This document shows positions 49,845 through 59,372 of a stretch of 64,000 nucleotides of DNA, piece after piece. Where the stretch lies: NCBI GenBank assembly GCA_949130495.1, contig OX422219.1, positions 264,849,111 through 264,913,110 of the forward strand, in the 5' to 3' direction. The first letter of the stretch is position 1; every line of letters starts with the position of its first letter. A program made the position numbers and the translations under genes. Origin of the DNA: Sambucus nigra (lineage: Eukaryota > Streptophyta > Magnoliopsida > Dipsacales > Adoxaceae). A model generated the notes under the pieces. The model ran no database searches. It had not been told where the DNA came from and saw nothing but the letters and a program-made list of their open reading frames with translations.

Positions 49845-52004
49845 CACTTCTGACTGGGTACATGGCTCATAACTCCCAAATAATCCACCGAATCTTCAGT
49901 TTTTGATATTTTCGGATTAGAATGCTTTGAAGCATTCTTGAGATTATTGATCTCAAATTGCATGTTATTATGTTGATTCTTAAGAAGTATTAACTCATTT
50001 TTGAGATTATTGACTTCATGTCTTAGGTCTTTAATGTTGGCGGGTTTATTAAATTCTTCACCTTTTTCTACACTATTAAGTACTTCCGAAAGGGTGTAGT
50101 GTTGGTTTTGAGAAAGGGTTTCTGCAGAATTAGGAATACTCTCCTGAGTATAACAAGACTTAATTAATTTAAGCTTAACATCTCGGTCAGTAACCTGATT
50201 GATAACATCAATAATGGATTGTTGCTAACTAGTAAGGACATTAAGACTTAATCCATTCATCTGATGAACTGATTGGAGATGATTGCATCTCTCAGTTAAA
50301 GGTTTGCACTGACAATCTCCTTTCTAAGAGATATCTGAGTCACTAGAGCTTTGGATGTAAAAAAGCCCATTATCGTTCTCAGAGTCCTCTAGATCTTCAG
50401 AGGAGTCGGAATTAAGTAAGAGTTTACTTAATTGAGTCTTCAAATGATCATCAATTTGAAGGTTATTAATATTAGTTTCCATTTTGCATTTATTAGTAAA
50501 GTGACCATATTTGCCACATTTAAAACATTTGGGGTTCGATTTGTTGGTTTTCTTATTCCTAATAAATTTCTTTTTAGAATTATCCCCTTGATTAAAAACA
50601 TTTTTATTATGTTTCTTATTACATTTAAAGGGTTTCTTAGAAACTTTCTTGTTTATTTTGGAGACTTTGCGAGTTGAAGTCTCATGAGTATTGTAAGAGA
50701 ATTGATCACAAAACTCACCTAACTATTTCTTTTCAGAAAGATTATGTTTCTTAATCTGCCTCTGTAGCTTAAGGTCATTACAGAGAGAAAGACCCTCTTG
50801 AGTGACGACGCTGATAAGTTGGCCATAAGTATATTGATGGTAAGGGATAGAGATGTTATCAATACCTTCTCTCAATTTCTTATGAACTTTCTCAGCAAAT
50901 AAAGTAGGAAGACCATCAATAAATTTGGCTTTCCAGTGGTCATGGTTGCCATCTGCCCTCTGAGTAACCCTAGCAAAGAATACATCCTTGTACCATCTAA
51001 ATTGACTAAGGGTAGGACATCTAAGGTTTTGTAATAATTCTCTATTACGCTCACCACTCTAATCACTACTTCCAATAAAATGATTAATGATGGCAAGAAT
51101 TATAGTGTAAAAAGTATCATGTTTACCTATGTCTTGCATATGTTCATCTTTTATAATTTTTATAGCATTAATAATGTCATTCTTTGACTTTCAGTAAGAA
51201 TGTTTGCCCACTAACCCTGAAGAGTGCCAGTAAAACCAGCAGTGATCATTTGGGCAATACTTTGATCAGAAGCATGATTCTCTTACAAATGGTGGAATAC
51301 ATGGAAATTTGATGAATCATTTCATAGATTTGATGTTCATATTTACCATCAATACTCCAATCATAAATGGTCTTACCATGGAAGTTAGACTGTGGGTTCA
51401 TCACAGTACTTTCTTCAAAAAGAAGATCCCGAGGGGTTGGTGTGTGATAGTAATTTCTTACAGGACCAACATAGCTATTATTATTACTATAAGCAATCTT
51501 ATTGACATAATCTTCAGGAATTTTGAAAGAATATTCAAAGTGACGAACTTCTTTCAAGGGGATGTCCAATTCTGAATCAGAATTTACGTGGGATAAAGTG
51601 TTATGTTTTAGCCCTTTGAGATTGTTCTCAATCTCTTTAAGTTGGGATATAAACCCTGTTTTATTACCCATTTTAAAACCTTTAACATCAACAGGAGGTT
51701 GAACTAAAGGTTGGTCAAGACTTTTCTTAAAGTCTTCAGGTTTCTTAGCCATAAGCTGAACTTGGAGGTTCTCAATTCTATTGAGTTAGTTCCCTATCGT
51801 ATTAAGGATAAGGTTGGTGTAATTACCTTGCTTATAAAGGGGATTTAACATACTCTTATGTGTGACGAGCCTGTCCTCAGTTTTTATGTTAAGGAAGGCA
51901 TTAGATTCTAACCTAAGAGAACTGCTACTTTGGCTGGTGCTTCCAACATCTAAGGAGATGGGTTCAGTAGGAGGATGAACAGTAGATATAATCTGATTGT
52001 TCAA
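49845..52004 (-). pseudogene. Left-copy coat protein region with intact zinc knuckle, then coiled coil
   Basis: Read from 52,004, this holds the N-terminal coat-protein part (NPLYKQGNYTNLILNTIGN and the following segment to 51,246), a middle part around 51,100-50,700, a lysine-rich stretch, and the knuckle CFKCGKYGHFTNKC (about 50,527-50,486). All four metal ligands are present; the first Cys codon is at 50,527-50,525. After an acidic segment comes a heptad-like stretch (about 50,045-49,905). Caulimovirid coat proteins carry such a C-terminal CCHC knuckle for packaging nucleic acid. Several stops and frameshifts break it. Confidence 0.8.
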
Positions 52005-52148
52005 AGTTTTCCAATTTTTTAAATGTTCTTCTCATAAATACCACGAGGTATTTGTTCATTGTTAAAGATACCATAAAGATTCATATCATCGTGATATAGA
52101 TGGTTCTTAGTATTTTCTTCACTTTACAAGAGTTCGTGAAGAACTCTT

Positions 52149-52976
52149 CTTTAATTCAATTTGATGTTCAAAAGGATTTGAACAGATGGACTATTCCTAA
52201 AGTCCAACCTAAAACCATTTATAACACTAACTGGTATAACTTTCGTAATAAGTACGCTATAACGACTATGGAACAAACCATTAGTCTAAATGAGCAAGAT
52301 AAATCTATCGAGCTCTTCAAATGGGATGATCTTAAAGATCATATAAAAGATAAAAATTATCATTTTATTCATGTTGGTTTAATTCAAATTTCTTTTAAAC
52401 CTCTGACCCTTTCTGGTATGAACGCATGTTTGTAAGCTACTCTACGTGATGGTAGGTGTACTAATTTTAGACAATCTTTGATGGGAGCAATTGAAACTAG
52501 GCTTTGTAATGGACCTATTTATTTTGATGTGTTTCCAAATATAACTTTGTCTTTGTCTGATATGCACCTTTATAAAGCTTTGGGTCTTAGGGTTCAAACT
52601 AAAGGTTATAATTTTCTTCCTAGATCAAAAACTATTGGGATTATCTATATGATTTATTACAAGGTAATGAATATTATGGCTCCCAATATTAAACAATTTA
52701 GTCCTTTTGGGAAAAATGTATTATTTGACACACACCTTATAGATTCTAATGGGCACACACCTAGAACTATAAGTTGGGATGAAGTTGATTTCCCAAGGAC
52801 TTGGGCAATAAAAAATGTTGTTCCTCCTCAGCCACGTCAAAATGAATATGTTGGGGATATTATTGAGGATAAAAATGGTTATGTTTTCTTAAATTTTAGA
52901 AAATTTAATAGGTGTCAATCCTCTAGAGGTCAGTCTTCTAGACCCCCTTTTGTTACATATCCTCCGTCTTCTTCAT
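52149..52976 (+). pseudogene. Movement protein region (30K superfamily, caulimovirid)
   Basis: Cell-to-cell movement protein domain, which in this family acts at plasmodesmata. The frame is open from 52,100 to a TAA at 52,433-52,435, then open in the same frame from 52,436 to the TGA ending at 52,976. Core features are visible: FDVQKDLNRW near the start, HVGLIQISFKPLT, the segment LCNGPIYFDVFPNITLSLSD (about 52,502-52,561) with the Asp expected of the 30K fold, and a C-terminal tail rich in Ser, Arg and Pro. The true N-terminus is probably missing, because the inverted junction lies at about 52,148. Only the right copy has this region. One stop codon is the only visible break in the domain. 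Confidence 0.82.
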
Positions 52977-53464
52977 GACACTCTGTTTGTGAATAAAATC
53001 CTAGGAACCATCCATATCACGATGATATGAATCTTCATGGTATCTTTACCAATGAACAAATACCTCATGGTATTTACGAGAAGAAGGATTCTTCTCAGCG
53101 CAGCGAATCTCCTATGCCGTCTGAAATGAACGTCAGGATTTAACCCCCTTTCCTTTTTATGAATTTTACACTCAATACGAAAGAAATTAATGCTGAATTT
53201 TATCTACCTGGTTATGCTAAATTTCGCGCTCGGTATTTTGCCAAATATAGCAAAACAGAGTTAGATAATTATAAAAATGAATTTTATAAATGGGGAGAAG
53301 ATAACCAGCTGGTTACTTCTTTTGTTGTCTGGATTCAAATATTTTCTAAAGATAAGCATCCTTTTGTTCTTGAGGATAAGCAGATTCTTAAAATTGAAGA
53401 TAAATATTTACAAAATTGGAAAACTTTGAGCAATCAAATTATCTACTGTTCATCTTCTTACTGA
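52977..53464 (+). pseudogene. Linker domain between movement and coat proteins
   Basis: Continues the same frame as the movement protein through stops at 52,974-52,976 and near 53,140. It has an open part at 53,159-53,464 (NFTLNTKEINAEFYLPGYAK to the end) with many aromatic and charged residues and no catalytic motif. In caulimovirid polyproteins the segment between movement and coat proteins is poorly conserved, and I do not recognise a function. The left copy has lost about 320 bp of this part, corresponding to 53,087-53,410. Confidence 0.55.
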
Positions 53465-55120
53465 ACCCCGCTCCTTAGATGTTAGAAGCACCAACCAAAG
53501 TAGCAGTTCTCCAAGGTTAAAAGTTAATTCCTTCCTTAACATGTAAACTGAGGACAGGCTTGTCACACATAAGAGTATGTTAAATCCCCTTTATAAGAAG
53601 GGTAATTACACCAACCTTATCCTTAATACAATAGGGAACCAACTCAATAGATTTGATAACCTCCAGGTTCATCTTACGGCTAAGAAACTTCAAAACTTTA
53701 AGAAAAGTCTTGGCCAACCTTTAGTTCAACCTCCTATTGATGTTAAAGGTTTTAAAATGGGTACTAAAACTGAGTTTATATCCCAACTTAAAGAGATTGA
53801 GAACAATCTCAAAGAGCTAAAACTTAACACTTTATCCCACGTAAATTCTGATTCAGAATTGGACATCCCCTTGAAAGAAGCTCATGACTTTGAAGATTCT
53901 TTCAAAAATTCTGAAGATTATGTCAATAAGATTACTTATAGTAGTAATATTGGCTATGTTGGTCTTGTAAGAAATTACTATCACACACCAACCCCTCGGG
54001 ATCTTCTTTTTGAAGAAAGTACTGTGATGAACCCACAGTCTAACTTCCATGGTAAGACCATTTATGATTGGAGTATTGATGGTAAATATGAACATCAAAT
54101 CTATGAAATGATTCATCAAATGTCCATGTATTCCACCATTTGTAAGAGAATCATGCTTCTGATCAAAGTATTGCCCAGATGATCACTGCTGGTTTTACTG
54201 GCACTCTTCAGGGTTAGTGGGCAAACATTCTTACTGAAAGTCAAAGAATGACATTATTAATGCTATAAAAATTATAAAAGATGAACATATGCAAGACATA
54301 GGTAAACATGATACTTTTTACACTATAATTCTTGCCATCATTCATCATTTTATTGGAAGTAGTGATTAGAGTGGTGAGCGTAATAGAGAATTATTACAAA
54401 ACCTTAGATGTCCTACCCTTAGTCAATTTAGATGGTACAAGGATGTATTCTTTGCTAGGGTTACTCAGAGGGAAGATGGAAACCATGACCACTGGAAAGC
54501 CAAATTTATTGATGGTCTTCCTACTTTCTTTGCTGAGAAAGTTCGTAAGAAATTGAGAGAAGCTAATGATAGCATCTCTATCCCTTACCATCAATATACT
54601 TATGGACAAGTTATCAGCGTCGTCATTCAAGAGGGTCTTTCTCTCTGTAATGACCTTAAGCTACAAAGGCAGCTTAAGAAACAGAATCTTTCTGGAAAGA
54701 AAGAGTTAGGTGAGTTTTGTGATCAATTCGCTTACAATACTCATGAGACTTCAACTCGCAAAGTCTCCAAAACACAAGAAAGTTTTTAAGAAACCCTATA
54801 AACGTAATAAGAAACATAATAAAAATGTTTTTAATCAAGGGGATAATTCTAAAAAGAAATTTGTTAGGAATAAGAGAACCAACAAATCAAACCCCAAAAG
54901 TTTTAAATGTGGAAAATATGGTCACTTTGCTAATAAATGCAAAATGGAAACTAAAATTAATAACCTTCAAATTGATGATCATTTGAATACTCAATTAAGT
55001 AAAATCTTACTTAATTCTGAATCCTCTGAAGATCTTGAGGACTACTCTCAGAACGATGATGGGATTTATTACATCCAAAGCTTTAGTGACTCAGATATCT
55101 CTAAGAAAGGAGATTGTTAG
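53465..55120 (+). pseudogene. Right-copy coat protein region with damaged zinc knuckle
   Basis: Three open parts in different frames make up the region: 53,577-54,182, about 54,400-54,789 and 54,710-55,120. Features in order are an N-terminal coat segment, a block with DHWKAKFIDGLPTFF (about 54,490-54,535) typical of caulimovirid coat proteins, a lysine- and arginine-rich stretch, then SFKCGKYGHFANKC. The first knuckle ligand is Ser here (AGT at 54,899-54,901), while the left copy has Cys. An acidic, Ser-rich tail ends at TAG 55,118-55,120. Frameshifts and stops near 54,182, 54,215 and 54,370 prevent a full product. Confidence 0.82.
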
Positions 55121-55329
55121 TGTAAACCTTTAACTGAGAGATGCAATCATCTCTAATCAGTTCTTCAGATGAATGGATTAAGTCTTAATGTCCTTACTAG
55201 TCAACAACAATCCATGATTAATGTTATCAATCAGGTTACTGACCCTGACATTAAGCTTAAATTAATTAAGTCTTGTTATACTCAGGAGAGTATTCCTAAT
55301 TCTTCAGAAACCCTATCTCAAAACTAACA

Positions 55330-55955
55330 ATACAGCCTTTCGAAAGTACTTAACCATTTAGAAAAAGGTGAAGAATTTAATAAACCCGCCAACATTAAAG
55401 ACCTAAGACATGAAGTAAATAATCTTAAAAATGTGTTAAGACTTCTTAAGAATCAGCATAATAACATGCAAATTGAGATTAATAATCTCAAGAAAGCTTC
55501 AAAGCATTCTAATAAGGAAATCTCAAAAACTGAAGATTCGGTGGATTATTTGGGAGTTATGAGCCATGTACCCAGTCAAAAGTGGTACACAACTGTCAAT
55601 CTGGTTATTAACAAAGTATTTACTTTATGTAACATCATTGCTATTGTTGACAGTGGGCCTGATATGAATTGTATTCAAGAAGGATGGGCATTAAATATAA
55701 ATTGTTTAATACTAGTGATGATAGCATGGGCATTAAATATAAATTAACTAATGTCACCATTTGTAACAATGGAATTTGTTTAGATAGTACCTTCTTGCTT
55801 ATTAGCGGTTTATCCCAACAGATAATTTTAGGTACTCCTTTTTTTATCTTTGCTTATGCCTATAGATAAAATTGATTCTAGTTGAATATATGCCACAATT
55901 CAAAACAAAAAAATTATTTTTGAATTCATTACGTAACCAGAGATTAAGAAATCAA
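55330..55955 (+). pseudogene. Right-copy coiled coil and aspartic protease
   Basis: A heptad-like stretch rich in Leu, Ile and Asn (about 55,400-55,510) precedes a short linker and the protease active site VDSGPDMNCIQEG (about 55,645-55,683). The next segment is rearranged: gggcattaaatataaatt appears twice, at about 55,686 and 55,730, where the left copy has different sequence at the first position. This looks like a local patch copy. The frame breaks at 55,747, and the ILGTPF part is found in another frame near 55,830. Such coiled coils can serve virion assembly in caulimovirids; here that is inference. Confidence 0.72.
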
Positions 55956-56960
55956 CTCTTTGACTAATAATATTAGTTTCAAAGAAAATCATTTGAATTT
56001 TCTTCAAAAAGAAATCTCTTTTTTAACTATCAAGCAGAAGTTGGAGTTACCTAATGTGCTGCAAAAAATTAATGTTGTTAAAAATCAATTAATAACTGAA
56101 GTTTACAGTGATATCCCTAATGCTTTTTGGGATAGGAAGAAACATATTGTCTCTCTTCCTTATGAAACTGATTTTAATGAAAAATACATACCTACCAAGG
56201 CCAGACCTAGTCAAATGAAGACTGAATTCCTTGACCTTTGTAAGAATGAAATTCAGAGTCTTTTAGATAAAAATCTTATAACTAAAAGTTATTCTCCTTG
56301 GAGTTGTACAACTTTTTATGTTAACAAGGATGCTGAAAAGGAACGAGGTGTTCCTAGGCTTGTAATTAATTACAAACCCCTTAATAATGTTTTGCGATGG
56401 ATAAGATATCCAATTCCTAATAAAAAGGATTTACTTGATCGACTTAACTCTGCCACTATCTTTTCCAAATTTGATTTAAAATCTGGTTATTGACAGATCC
56501 AAATTTCTCCACAAGATCGGTATAAAACTCCTTTTGTGGTTCCTTTTGGCCATTATCAATGGAATGTTTTTTCCTTTGGGCTTAAGAATGCCCCATATGA
56601 ATTCCAAAATATCATGAACGATATTTTCAATCCTTATTCTGAATTTTCTATTGTCTATAATGATGATATCCTCATCTTTTCTCAATCGATTGATCAACAC
56701 TTTAAATATTTAATTTTTTTTAAAGATGTTATTAAAACTAATGGTTTAGTTGTCTCCGCCCCTAAAATAAAAAAAAAATCAAATTAATATTAGATTTTTA
56801 GGTCATAACATTGGAGAAGGGAAAATACTCCCTATTGATAGAAGTATTGAATTTTCTTCTAAATTCCCTGATGAGTTAAAAAAAAAACTCAACTCCAATG
56901 ATTTCTGGGTAGTCTCAATTATATTGGTGATTATTATAGAAATATTGCACAGGACAGTGC
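55956..56960 (+). pseudogene. Right-copy reverse transcriptase (one Trp codon now a stop)
   Basis: The open part at 55,960-56,493 contains the RT N-terminal region, GVPRLVINYKPLN and KFDLKSGY, and stops at TGA 56,491-56,493, where the left copy has TGG (Trp). The frame continues after it through VPFGHYQWNVFSFGLKNAPY to the active site, which reads VYNDDILIFSQS. The residue before the two catalytic aspartates is Asn (AAT 56,659-56,661), where the left copy has Ile. The frame then shifts after the A-run near 56,770. The domain order and motifs match Caulimoviridae and differ from the Ty3/gypsy RT at 62-63 kb. Confidence 0.88.
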
Positions 56961-57039
56961 AATCCTTTACACTAGGTTGAAAAAGTACCCCGCTCCTTGG
57001 ACCTTAAAGCACACCAAAGCTATTCAGAAAATTAAATTG

Positions 57040-57470
57040 AAAGTCAAGCAATTACCTTGTTAGCTTTGGCTAATCCTTCATTTTCTACAATTGTTGAAAC
57101 TGATGCCTCAGATATCGGCAATGGAGGTATTTTAAAACAACTTAATTCTTCAATTAAAAAGGAAGAACTTGTTCGTTTTACTTCTGGATCTTGGAAAGAT
57201 GCCCAGAAAATTACTCTACGATTAAGAAAGAAATTCTTTCGGTCGTTAAATGCATTACAAAATTTCAACATGATTTATTAAATCAGAAATTTTTATTACA
57301 AATTGATTGTAGTAAAACAGGTTTTACAAAAAGATGTTTAAAATATTATTTCAAATAATTTTTGCCACATGGAAAGAAAATTTATCCTCATTTGATTTTG
57401 ATATTGAACATATCAAAGGTGAAAACAATTCTCTTCCTGATTTTCTAACTCATGAGTTTTTGCAGAATCA
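57040..57470 (+). pseudogene. Right-copy RNase H domain (catalytic Asp kept)
   Basis: The first motif reads ETDAS with Asp at 57,100-57,102, unlike the left copy (Asn). The first open part ends near 57,281 after a frameshift in the AAATTACTCTACG area. The C-terminal part is open at 57,334-57,546 in another frame, with FDFDIEHIKGENNSLPDF, typical of the end of caulimovirid RNase H. The frame then reads on without the stop seen in the left copy, because the ATGA of the left copy is changed here. Confidence 0.8.
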
Positions 57471-57995
57471 AAGAGTGGCCCCTCTAGAGGGCGTGGTAGA
57501 GGCCGTGGGCAATCCCACCAAAGGCCTGGAAAATATAAGATGGTGATCAATGATGATCAATATCCTTCGATACAGGATTATTTGGAATTTCTTCACCAGA
57601 GCGTGCAAAATAGGGAAAAATTGAGTTCCCCTCCTAACCCCTTTAGCAAAAAGAAATATGCTAAAGAAGTCTTGGAGACCATTAAGCATTATTTCATTCC
57701 TAATCAGAAGACTTCAGAATTAATGCTTATTCTCAATGATGAGAATGAGAATGAGAAGCAGGTGTCTTCTCCATGGGACATTATGACCCTTTACCTTGAT
57801 AAACATAATTATGATGTGCAAGAAGGAAATTACCGGACGGTATATGAGGCGATCCTCACTGAGACTAAATCTGTTGTGTTTAACCATACTAATAAACACC
57901 GGAAAAATTTCAAGTCTCCTATTGCTTATAACAAGGTTGTTTTAAAATAGTTCATCAATCCCCGAGAATGGGGAATTCATCCTTTGAAGGCGTAA
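57471..57995 (+). pseudogene. Right-copy first downstream frame, Arg/Gly-rich start, function unknown
   Basis: About 174 codons in one frame from the position of the left copy's ATG (AAG here, 57,471-57,473) to TAA at 57,993-57,995. The N-terminus is RG-rich in the left copy. The middle has IQDYLEFL and SSPPNPFSKKK, and later DVQEGNYRTVYEAILTET. One in-frame TAG at 57,948-57,950 is private to this copy (the left copy has CAG). The closing TAA is shared with the left copy. I do not recognise a known domain. It could be a separate small protein expressed by reinitiation, or the first half of a longer frame. Confidence 0.6.
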
Positions 57996-57998
57996 AAA

Positions 57999-58922
57999 AT
58001 GAGTTCGTACACTGGATCCTATAATTATTGGGATTATGTCCAAGCTTGGACTAAAGCTTTTTATTACCAAAATGCTGAGCAAAAACACACCTGGTTTTTT
58101 ATTTTGTGCCCAAACTCTTTGAAAGATAATTACCCAGGATGGGTTATCAATTGGTGGGACAAATTTGTCCCAGACATTGATATGCTCCCCGAAGAAATTA
58201 CCAGGGAAAAACTCTTTCTACCTTGGACCCAATTTCATCCAAAATTAAGAGGAAAAAATAAGATCCCAGTAGGTCTTAATAACCTCCTATTTTTTACCGA
58301 GATAGGTATCCCTTGGATCTCTCGTTGGGATCTTCAATGTAGAGTTAACCATCTTAATGTTCCTCTACTTGAAAGAATCTTTTATTACAGATGGTGGAGT
58401 GGTATTGACATTAATAATAATATCTCTAAAATAAAAGATAGATGAAAACACTACATGGCTACGGTTAAAGATTCACCCCCTCCAGCAGAAAAGATGATGC
58501 CAGGAGTCAATCCAATCAAGGTTTTAAAGTTTACCCATAAGAAGAAATTCCCCAAAGTAACGGAGCAGGAGATACTGCATAAGGTATTGGACTATACTCA
58601 AAGTCAATTAAGATCGACTTTCGATTACTCTAGTTAGAAATCTAATCCCCTTACTGATTACTCTAACCCTATTCCACTACCCTCGGATGGGGATACATCC
58701 ATGGCCTCAGTCAAGAATGATAATCCCTTCTTATGTCTTACTGGATAATCCCAAAACCCAGAAGACGATGAGTTTATCGGTGACATATTCGACACCAACT
58801 TTCCCACTGAGCAAACAATGGAGGCATTCTTCAACTCATTGAGTTCAGCCTTTCCAACTCGAAGATTGGACGATAGCTTCCCTAACTCGGACCGAGAGGA
58901 TGGCCTACATGATTTGAGATAG
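57999..58922 (+). pseudogene. Right-copy second downstream frame, Trp-rich, function unknown
   Basis: Begins ATG at 57,999, one codon after the shared TAA, and stays in the same frame to TAG 58,920-58,922, about 307 codons. In-frame stops lie at 58,443-58,445, 58,635-58,637 and 58,746-58,748. The first part is rich in Trp and Tyr (YNYWDYVQAWTKAFYYQNAE; NYPGWVINWWDKF; GIPWISRWDLQC). The C-terminal part is acidic (EDDEFIGDIFD). Its persistence up to the leader suggests one original long frame. I cannot assign a function; florendovirus-like caulimovirids are described with an extra frame after the polyprotein, which fits the position. Confidence 0.58.
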
Positions 58923-59169
58923 CTGTCCCACAACTTGCCCACCTGGCCCCTCAAAGATGCTCACCGACGCATAAGGACAAATTGGTCTCTATCTCGGTAA
59001 CTCGACAATCGTGGAAGGACCCACTGGCCCAAATGCCAACACCTCATGAAAAATGGTAGGACCCATTGGCCCAGTAGCCGACGCTTCAGGACAAGAGACT
59101 TTGTCAGCCTCGAATATGGAGGGACCCAAGAGTCATTTTCTTAGGAATTATTTATTCCTTCCTTTGTAA
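58923..59169 (+). promoter_or_regulatory. Upstream region of the pararetroviral promoter
   Basis: Non-coding, between the last viral frame and the TATA box. It contains the direct repeat ggacccactggccca (59,017-59,031) and ggacccattggccca (59,059-59,073), 42 bp apart, with a shorter ggaccca at 59,122. Repeated elements upstream of the TATA box would fit an enhancer, but this is inference from position only. Confidence 0.5.
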
Positions 59170-59178
59170 TATAAATAG
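59170..59178 (+). promoter_or_regulatory. TATA box of the viral full-length transcript
   Basis: TATAAATAG lies just downstream of the last viral frame and is followed 30-60 bp later by a CT-rich stretch (ttctctaccctctatctctc), a common context for plant start sites. Pararetroviruses place their full-length RNA promoter here. Only the right copy retains it. Confidence 0.65.
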
Positions 59179-59233
59179 GGGACTTATCTTCCTCATTTCT
59201 CACCTTTTTCTCTACCCTCTATCTCTCTCTAAA

Positions 59234-59332
59234 TTTGTAATAAGCTTGTGGATTTTCCGGCCTTATTCCGGTGGACTCTTATTCTGTTTATAAGTTTGTT
59301 TTAATTTTAGTCTGTAATAAAAGTTTGTAATA
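59234..59332 (+). terminator. Candidate pararetroviral poly(A) signal with TTTGTA elements
   Basis: AATAAAA at 59,316-59,322 lies about 110 bp after the expected start site. TTTGTAATA occurs at 59,234-59,242 and again at 59,324-59,332. In caulimoviruses a poly(A) signal shortly after the cap site, with UUUGUA upstream elements, produces the terminally redundant RNA. The match in layout is good, but use of this site is inferred. Confidence 0.5.
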
Positions 59333-59372
59333 TATTTCAGTTATTATTTCGCTTATATTTATCCTCTTATTT

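Larger units (their letters stand above)
47024..52148 (-). mobile_element. Endogenous pararetrovirus, left copy (caulimovirid, degenerate)
   Basis: A minus-strand copy of a plant pararetrovirus running from the start of the coat-protein side (about 52,148) to a truncated downstream frame at 47,024. In order it contains coat-protein sequence with a zinc knuckle, a coiled-coil stretch, protease, reverse transcriptase, RNase H and the downstream frames. It is an inverted partner of 52,965-58,381. It lacks the movement protein, the promoter and about 320 bp that the right copy has at 53,087-53,410. The presence of protease, RT and RNase H without integrase or LTRs, beside a 30K-type movement protein in the partner copy, identifies Caulimoviridae. 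The closest group is probably petuvirus or florendovirus-like, but that is inference. Multiple stops and frameshifts make it inactive. Confidence 0.9.
47024..58381. repeat. Large inverted repeat made by two pararetroviral copies
   Basis: The arm 47,024-52,148 is the reverse complement of 52,965-58,381 with many scattered substitutions. The unpaired centre (about 52,149-52,964) carries the movement-protein region. The arm join can be followed at the base level: 52,024-52,107 matches 53,003-53,085 in reverse, and weaker similarity continues to about 52,148 against 52,965. The left arm lacks about 320 bp present in the right. Rearranged, inverted multi-copy integrations are known for endogenous pararetroviruses in plants. 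Confidence 0.9.
52149..59372 (+). mobile_element. Endogenous pararetrovirus, right copy (caulimovirid, nearly complete but degenerate)
   Basis: A plus-strand copy with movement protein, a linker domain, coat protein with knuckle, coiled coil, protease, RT, RNase H, two downstream frames and a leader with a promoter. At about 7.2 kb it is near the usual 7-8 kb caulimovirid genome. The 5' part is cut by the inverted junction at about 52,148, and the leader end is cut by a LINE remnant at about 59,372. No tRNA-Met primer binding site was found. Stops and frameshifts occur in every domain. Confidence 0.9.

Noticed and set aside
58658..58954. 98-codon minus-strand open frame
   Set aside because: Antisense shadow of the acidic end of the second downstream viral frame (57,999-58,922).
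47024..59372. LTR retrotransposon instead of pararetrovirus
   Set aside because: No LTRs and no integrase. A 30K-type movement protein is present and the coat protein carries a C-terminal CCHC knuckle. This is the caulimovirid layout.
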